Shown here in pieces: positions 56,777 to 64,000 of a stretch of 64,000 nucleotides of DNA. The stretch comes from Chelydra serpentina (taxonomy: Eukaryota > Chordata > Testudines > Chelydridae). The notes beneath the pieces are model-generated. The model was not told where the DNA came from and searched no databases. It saw only the letters and a list, made by a program, of their open reading frames with translations. The stretch spans positions 806,001 to 870,000 of the forward strand of contig JBAIAC010000007.1 of NCBI GenBank assembly GCA_037349315.1. The letters are read 5' to 3'. Position 1 is the stretch's first letter; each line of letters opens with the position of its first letter. A program made the position numbers and the translations under genes.

Positions 56777-57470
56777 TAAGAAATGTTTTCTAATCCTTTA
56801 ATCATTCGCATGGCTCTTCTCTGACTCCTCTCCAGTTTAGCAACATCCTTCTTGAATTGTGGCCACCAGAACTGGACACAGTATTCCAGCAGCGGGCGCA
56901 CCAGTGCCAAATACAGAGGTAACATAACCTCTCTACTTCTACTAAAGACTCCCCTGTTTGTGTGTCCCAGGATCACATTAGCTCTTTAGCTCGTTTTGCC
57001 ACAGCATCACATTGGGAGCTCATGTTCAGTTGCCTATCCACCCTGATCCTAAAATCTTTTTCAGTCACTGTTTCCCAGAATAGAGCCCCTCAGTCTGTAA
57101 GTATGGCCTACAGTCTTTGTTCCTAGATGTATACACTTAGCTGTATTAAAACCAATACTGTTTACTTGCACCAGTTTACTAAGTTTACCAGATCACTCTG
57201 AATCAGTGACCTGTCCTCTTTATTATTTACCACTTTCCCAATTTGTGTGTCAAGCGTAAACTTTATCAGTGATGATTTTATGTTTTCTTCCAGGTCATTG
57301 ATAAAAATGTTAAATAGCATAGGGCCAAGAAATAATCCCTGCAGGACCACACTGGCAACACACCCATTCGATGACGACGCCCCATTTACAATGACATTAA
57401 GACCTATCAGTTAGCCAGTTTTTAATCCATTTAATGTGTGCTATGTTATTTTATAAAGTTCTAGTGCTTT
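56777..57470 (-). mobile_element. CR1 LINE, 5' continuation (ORF2 relic)
   Basis: The minus strand reads [20 protein letters not shown] and RSQRRAMRMIKGLENISYS, then, further upstream in the element, a [20 protein letters not shown] relic of the [20 protein letters not shown] block. In-frame stops and shifts make it inactive. Confidence 0.87.
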
Positions 57471-57940
57471 AATCAAATATAGATCTACGCTGACGACCTA
57501 TTCCAAGAACAATTATTACCTGTAACACCTTTTTCTTCAAGAATCCCCAGCCCTTCGGAGATAAATTAACAGTTACAATATTAAAGTGAAGAAGGCAGGT
57601 CTACTCTTGTGAACTGGAAGCCAAGATAAAAAAGTAATCCTGCATAAACAGATCAACTGTGCTCCAAGTGGTAGCTTTACAGCTCTCAACAATGTTTGAG
57701 TCATTCTGAGCTACTTGGGACCCACATGTTTCAACATCTTCAAGTAGAGATATTCTTGCAAGGTCATAACCACTCTAAAACCAAGCTTGTTTCTATACTT
57801 TGATAATTCCCCTTGCTTCCCGCTTGGCAGGCTCTGGAAGCTGAACCAGGAAGTGGAGGATTTTGCCCCACAAGAAGTGGTGTCAAGCTATTTTCAGATG
57901 ACTAAACTTCTGTCTCAATAAACTTCATCTGGTTCTCATC
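57471..57940. other. Intron, no recognised element
   Basis: 0.47 kb between a minus-strand CR1 and the plus-strand CR1 pair. Confidence 0.4.
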
Positions 57941-57942
57941 TG

Positions 57943-58652
57943 GCCCTGGTTCTCATGGGGGACTTCAATCACCCTGACATCTGCTGGGAAAGCAATACAG
58001 CAGCGCACAGACAATCCAGGGAGTTTTTGGAGAGTATTGGGGACAACTTCCTGGTGCAAGTGCTGGAGGAACCAACTAGGGGCCATACTCCTCTTGATCT
58101 GGTGCTCATAAACAGGGAAGCATTAGTAGGGGAAGTAGAAGTGGGTGGCAACCTGAGCAATACTTGTAACCATAAGATGGTCGAGTTCAGGATCCTGACA
58201 AAAGGAAGAAAGGAGAGCAGCAGAATATGGACCCTGGACTTCAGAAAAGCAGACTTTGACTCCCTCAGGGAACTGATGAGCAGGATCCCCTGGGAGGCTA
58301 ATATGAGGGGGAAAGGAGTCTAGGAGAGCTGGCTGTATTTTAAAGAAGTCTTATTGAGGGCACAGGAACAAATCATCCCGATGTGCAGAACGAATAGCAA
58401 ATATGGCAGGTGACCAGCTTGGCTTAACAGAGAAATCTTCGGTGAACTTAAACACAAAAAGGAAGCTTACAAGAAGTGGAAACGTAGACAGATGACTAGG
58501 GAGGAGTATAAAAATATTGCTGGAGCATGCAGGAGTGTAATCAGGAAGGCTAAAACACAATTGGAGTTGCAGCTAGCAAGGGATGTGAAGGGTAACAAGA
58601 AGGGTTTCTACGGGTATGTTAGCAACAAGAAGGTGGTCAGGGAAAGTGTGGG
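57943..58652 (+). pseudogene. CR1 ORF2, endonuclease end to linker (3'-cut fragment)
   Basis: The frame starting near 57955 reads MGDFNHPDICWESNTAAH; GDFN is the APE-type endonuclease motif. It continues through DLVLINREALVGEVEVGG to a stop at 58321-58323, another stop at about 58411 (AGGTGACC), then resumes with REEYKNIAGACRSVIRKAK. The fragment ends at about 58652 in SVG and is followed by a second CR1 piece that repeats its last 125 bases or so. It lacks the start of the endonuclease. Confidence 0.85.
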
Positions 58653-60530
58653 ACCCAGGCATGCAGGAGTGAAATTAGGAAGGCCAAATCACACTTGGAG
58701 TTGCAGCTAGCTGGAGATGTTAGGAGTAACAAGAAGGGTTTCTTCAGGTATGTTAGCAACAAGAAGAAAGTCAAGGAAAGTGTGGGCCCCTTGCTGAATG
58801 AGGGAGGGAACCTTGTGACAGAGGATGTGGAGAAAGCTAGTGTACTCAATGCTTTTTTTGCCTCTCTCTTCACAGACAAGGGCAGCTCCCAGATGGCTGC
58901 ACTCCGCAGCACGGTATGGGGAGGAGGTGACCAGCCCTCTGTGGAGAAAGAAGTAGTTCGGGACTATTTAGAAAAGCTGGACGAACACAAGTCCATGGGG
59001 CCGGATGCATTGCATCCGAGGGTGCTAAAGGAGTTGGCCGATGTGATTGCAGAGCCATTGGCCATTATCTTTGACAAATCATGGCAATCGGGGGAGGTCC
59101 CGGATGACTGGAAAAAAGCGAATGTAGTGCCCATCTTTAAAAAAGGGAAGAAGGAAGATCCGGGGAACTACAGGCCAGTCAGTCTCACCTCAATCCCTGG
59201 AAAAATCATGGAACAGGTCCTCAAGGAATCAATTTTGAACCACTTAAAGGAGGGGAAAGTGATCAGAAACAGTCAGCATGGATTCACCAAGGGCAAGTCA
59301 TGCCTGACTAACCTAATTGCCTTCTATGATGAGATAACTGGCTCTGTGGATGAGGGGAAAGCAGTGGATGTGCTATTTCTTGACTTTAGCAAAGCTTTTG
59401 ATACAGTCTCGCACAGCGTTCTTGCCAGCAAGTTAAAGAAGTATGGGCAGGATGAATGGACGGTAAGGTGGATAGAAAACTGGCTGGATGGTCGTGCTCA
59501 ATGGGTAGTGATCAATGGCTCCATGTCTAGTTGGCAGCCGGTATCAAGTGGAGTGCCCCAAGGGTCGGTGCTGGGGCCGGTTTTGTTCAATATCTTCATC
59601 AACGATCTGGAGGATGGTGTGGACTGCACCCTTAGCAAGTTTGCAGATGACACTAAACTGGGAGGAGTGGTTGATACGCTGGAGGGTAGGGATAGGATAC
59701 AGAGGGACCTAGACAAATTAGAGGATTGGGCCAAAAGAAATCTGATGAGGTTCAACAAGGACAAGTGCAGAGTCCTGCACTTAGGACGGAAGAATCCCAT
59801 GCACTGCTACAGACTAGGGACCGAATGGCTGGGCAGCAGTTCTGCAGAAAAGGACCTAGGGGTTACAGTGGACGAAAAGCTGAATATGAGTCAACAGTGT
59901 GCCCTTGTTGCCAAGAAGGCTAACGGCATTTTGGGCTGTATAAGTAGGGGCATTTCCAGCAGATCGAGGGACGTGATTATTCCCGTCTATTCGGCACTGG
60001 TGAGGCCTCATTTGGAGTACTGTGTCCAGTTTTGGGCCCCACACTACAAGAAGGATGTGGATAAATTGGAAAGAGTCCAACGGAGGGCAACAAAAATGAT
60101 TAGGGGGCTGGAGCACATGACTTATGAGGAGAGGCTGAGGGAACTGAGATTGTTTAGCCTGCAGAAGAGAAGAGTGAGGGGGGATTTGATAGCTGCTTTC
60201 AACTACCTAAAAGGGGGTTCCAAAGAGGATGGATCTAGACTGTTCTCAGTGGTAGAAGATGACAGAACAAGGAGTAATGGTCTCAAGTTGCAGAGGGGGA
60301 GGTTTAGGTTGGATATTAGGAAAAACTTTTTCACTAGTAGGGTGGTGAAGCACTGGAATGGGTTACCTAGGGAGGTGGTGGAGTCTCCTTCCTTGGAGGT
60401 TTTTAAGGTCAGGCTTGACAAAGCCCTGGCTGGGATGATCTAGTTGGGGTTGGTCCTGCTTTGAGCAGGGGGTTGGACTAGATGACCTCCTGAGGTCCCT
60501 TCCAACCCTGAGATTCTATGATTCTATGAC
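58653..60530 (+). mobile_element. CR1 LINE with intact reverse-transcriptase reading frame
   Basis: One open frame runs from 58695 (first Met; the frame is open upstream of it) to 60443, 582 codons. In order: linker (residues 1-120), RT fingers ([20 protein letters not shown]), [48 protein letters not shown], the catalytic FADDTKLGG (YADD-type), and the C-terminal domain ending [11 protein letters not shown]. The 3' UTR (GATCTAGTTGGGGTTGGTCC) ends in the ATTCTATG repeat at 60511-60529. No stop or frameshift breaks the RT, so it is among the youngest elements here. Confidence 0.93.
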
Positions 60531-62250
60531 CCTTCCTGAATGGGGGAAGCAACCTAGTGACAGATGATGTGGAAAAAGCTGAAGTACTCAATGCTTTTTT
60601 TGCCTCGGTCTTCATAGACAAGGTCAGCTCCCAGACTGCTGCATTGGGCAACACAGTATGGGGAGAAGGTGAGCAGCCCTTAGTGGTGAAAGAAGAGGTT
60701 AAGGACTATTTAGAAAAGTTGGACATGCACAAGGCTATGGGGCCGGATCTAATGCATCCAAGGGTGCTGAGGGAGTTGGCTGATGTGATTGCACAGCCAT
60801 TGGCCATTATCTTTGAAAACTCGTGGCGATCGAAGGAGGTCCTGGACAATTGGAAAAATGCAAATATAGTGCCCATCTTTAAAAAAGGGAAGGAGAATCC
60901 GGGGAATTACAGACCGGTCAGCCTCACCTCAGTCCCTGGAAAAATCATGGAGCAGGTCCTCAAGGAAACCATTTTGAAGCACTTGGAGGAGAGGAAGGTG
61001 ATCGGGAACAGTCAACATGGATTCACCAAGGGCAAGTCATGTCTGACCAACATGATTGTCTTCTATGATGAGATAACTGGCTCTGTGGATACTGGGAAAG
61101 CAGTGGACGTGATATATCTTGGCTTTAGCAAAGCTTTTGATATGGTCTCCCACAGTATTCTTGCTAGCAAGTTAAAAAAGTATGGATTGGATGAATGGAC
61201 TATAAGGCGGATAGAAAGCTGGCCAGATCATCAGGCTCAATAGGTAGTGATCAACGGCTCAATGTCTAGTTGACAGCCGGTATCAAGCAGAGTGCCCCAG
61301 GGGCCGGTTCTGGGACCAGTTTTGTTCAACATCTTCATTAATGATCTGGTTGATGGGCTGGATTGTACCCTCGGCAAGTTTGAGGATGACACCAAGCTGG
61401 GGGGAGAGGTAGATACCCTGGTGAGTAGGGATAAGGTCCAGAGTGACCTAGACAAATTGGAGGATTGGGCCAAAAGAAATCTGATGAGGTTCAACAAGGA
61501 CAAGTGCAGAGTCCTGCACTTAGGACGGAAGAAGTCCATGCACTGCTACAGGCTGGGGACCGATTGGCTAAGCGTCAGTTCTGCAGAAAAGGACCTAGGG
61601 ATTACAGTGGACGAAAAGCTAGGTAAAAGTCAGCAGTGTGCCCTTGTTGCCAAGAAGGCTAACGGCATATTGGGCTGCATTAGTAGGAGGATTGCCAACA
61701 GATTGACAGAAGTGATTATTCCCCTCTATTCGGCAGTGGTGAGGCCACATCTGGAGTATTGCGTTCAGTTTTGGGCCTCCCGCTACAGAAAGGATGTGGA
61801 CGAATTGGAGAGAGTCCGGCATGGAGGGCAACAAAATGATTAGGGGGCTGGGGCACATGACTTACGAGGAGAGGCTGAGGGAACTCGGCTTGTTTAGTTT
61901 GCAGAAGAGAAGAGTGAGGGGGGATTTGATAACAGCCTTCAACTAGAGGATGGAGCTCAGCTGTTCTCAGTGGTGGCAGACAACAGAACAATGAGCAATG
62001 GTCTCAAGTTGCAATGGGAGAGGTCTAGGTTGGATATTAGGAAACACTATTTCACTAGGAGGGTGGTGAAGCACTGGAATGGGCTATCTAGGGAGGTGGT
62101 GGAATCTCCATCCTTAAAAACCTCTAAGGCCCGGCTTGACAAAGCCCTGGCTGGGATGATTTAGTTGGGGTTGGTCCTGCTTTGAGCAGGGGGGCTGGAC
62201 TAGATGACTTCCTGAGGTCTCTTCCAACCCTAATCTATGATTCTATGATC
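60531..62250 (+). pseudogene. Second CR1, head-to-tail, broken ORF2
   Basis: 5'-truncated CR1 starting in the linker (TTCCTGAATGGGGGAAGC, matching 58790 of the neighbour). The RT reads [20 protein letters not shown], then a TAG at 61241-61243 and a TGA near 61271. The catalytic box reads FEDD in place of FADD. There is a frameshift near 61820-61840 and a deletion near 61944 that removes the YLKGG segment. It ends in AATCTATGATTCTATGATC. Confidence 0.9.
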
Positions 62251-63565
62251 TTCTGCCTTTTCTCAAGCAGATGTGTAGATTTTCTCCATAGGCCAGCCTT
62301 GAGCCAGATACCACTAAGGAATGTGGTTGGGCATGTTGGAAGAAAGAATGAAAACTAGTCTGAGGGATTTGGTTAAGTCTGTCTGCATCCCAGATTTGGT
62401 GGTTGGTTTTTTTTCCTCTGCCCTCCTCTGTCTGAATGACTGATCAGGGCTAACAGGCTGAAGACCACCCACCATTGTTTGGAAGTTCCTTCTACTGTGG
62501 AAGACCCCATAGAGATGGCCATGTGCTGAAGTCCTCTAGGTCCAAAGAACAATTAAAGTTTCTCCACCACTGCTGCATACCTCGTCCCTGACTTGCAGCT
62601 ACCATATCTAAGAACTGATGAAGTTTCCATGCCTATTCAGTCCTTAGCCTTTTTCCTGTGAAGGGCACTACTGCAATGGAGATATTGTGATTTGAAAGCC
62701 TACCTAGTGAGAAAGTAACAGACCACATAATCATTTCACACAAAGTAAAATATTGTAGCCCTGTGTTTTATCTGCAACAGTAGCCAAAAAGCAAAGAATG
62801 AAGGGGAAAAAAGCTCCATAAACCCAGAGATTAGAGCCACAGCCTTTAAAAAAAATGAAATTATTGTGATGTATGTGACTAAGGTAAAGCAATCAACATT
62901 ATCATTTGTTGCAAAATATCCTGACGACACTACACATTTTGCAAACCTGTTCTGTATGCAGAAGGATGCTTTAGAAATCTATATTACCCATCTCTGCACA
63001 AGGATGCTTAAGCACTGCTGTATGTAATTAAATGACAATTGTATGGGGTATTCGTAAAAACTCCATTTCAACCTTTAAAAAAAAGAAAAATATTAACATA
63101 TGAGATTTAACGAATGCAGTACACAAGAGAGACTAACGGGAACACAGGAAGGTGTTTTTAAAGTCAAGATGTACCCCAAGTAGCCAATAAGTCCAAGAGT
63201 CACAGGAAAAGACAAGGCAGGAGAGGAAAAGGAGTGCCCCATACCTCAGATGCGGTTTATTCTGTACTTTGAGTTTTTGGTAAACACAGTTCAGGCAGGA
63301 ATCTCCAACTGCTGGGACTCTAACAGCTGTATATTTGAGTTGTTAGAATGTACAAATACAAACTTGCTGCAGGCTTTATGATTGAAGTACCCCCCTCTCA
63401 CAGATGTAAAGATACATCATGATTGCTTACTGAGACTGCTCCCTTTGTCTCCTTTCTTCACTCAGGACTCTGTGCCTTCTATCAAGCTCCATATCCCCTA
63501 TTCCAAACATCCCCTTTTCTCTTTCAAATCCCACCCCAATCAGAAATCACAACCGCATTGTACTA
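62251..63565. other. Intron, no recognised element
   Basis: 1.3 kb. No MAP4K5 exon or named repeat seen. Confidence 0.4.
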
Positions 63566-63655
63566 CATAGTGTGCAAACAACCACGATGGTCCCTGTCCC
63601 AGAGAGCTCACAAGCTGGGATTCAGACAAAACTTAAAAGTTGAACAAACACAAAT
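63566..63655 (-). repeat. Reversed L2-like tail fragment
   Basis: GTGTGCAAACAACCACGATG, GTCCCTGTCCCAGAGAGCTC and ACAAGCTGGG resemble the reversed L2-type end. Confidence 0.4.
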
Positions 63656-64000
63656 CTGAAGGAAAGGGGAGAGAGTGGGAGGACAAGCCACTAGAGAAAG
63701 GTGCATATGTATAAATTAATCCTAAGAGTGGCCTCGGTAGTCACAAGTGATTGAAAGTTAAACCAATGCCAGGCAGTGGCACCTTAAATCCTCTCTTTCA
63801 AGCAATCCCTCCTCATTTTCAGTAATTCTCACACACCCTGATCTGTTATTCTGGGTCTCATTTACATTGCAAGGTCTGTGGGCCAGGAACCCTGCCTTGG
63901 TGAGGTTTTTAAAGCACTATGTTCATTGACAACCCAGTGTAATTTTTTTTTGTAATTATCAGTGTCCCCTCACAAACATCAAGCTGAGAAGCAGAACTTA

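Noticed and set aside
58695..60443. A host gene of 582 residues
   Set aside because: RT blocks and the FADD box identify it as CR1 ORF2, and the 3' ATTCTATG tail confirms this.

Overview
The window is vertebrate nuclear DNA, most likely from a turtle, probably cryptodiran. It holds a split kinase gene with GT-AG introns. The introns are full of CR1 LINEs with the 8-bp-type 3' tail (ATTCTATG repeats), L2-like LINE tails, tRNA-derived SINEs of the turtle Cry type, hAT and pogo-type DNA transposons, and MIR-like CORE-SINE relics. There is no bacterial-style gene, CRISPR array or RNA gene that looks functional. The species call rests on repeat families I recognise, not on a search.

One protein-coding gene can be read, on the minus strand: MAP4K5 (a GCK-family Ste20 kinase). 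Twenty-four exons lie between 43271 and 2471, about 1.8 kb of coding sequence and about 605 residues. Their phases join without a break. They cover the kinase domain from the catalytic-lysine segment onward, the acidic and proline-rich linker, and the first part of the citron-homology (CNH) domain. The start codon and glycine-loop exon were not found, so they should lie beyond 64000. The rest of the CNH domain lies before position 1. One exon (10160-10204, 45 nt) is a probable in-frame cassette absent from the human protein as I remember it.

Layout. 1-2470 is an intron with two tRNA-type SINEs, a pogo MITE and an RTE-like LINE end. 2471-28286 is the exon-dense, repeat-poor part. 28287-43213 is a 14.9-kb intron with a 5S-rRNA-derived relic, a hAT element inside a fold-back repeat, and several CR1 tails. 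43272-64000 is the 5' intron, which is heavily layered. It holds a CR1 split by an L2-like LINE that is itself split by a GC-rich hAT element (45253-47990). It also holds a CR1 carrying a small hAT (48135-49205), an 843-bp hAT carrying a 52/60-bp minisatellite (53580-54422), a CR1 interrupted by a near-perfect fold-back element (56619-56776), and two head-to-tail CR1s with reverse-transcriptase reading frames (57943-62250).

The most interesting structure is this insertion record. Five insertions can be delimited to the base by their target-site duplications (four hAT-like with 8 bp, one fold-back with 9 bp). I found no previously undescribed gene system. The less expected items are the extra MAP4K5 exon, the fold-back families that share a 3' tail, and the GC-rich hAT family.
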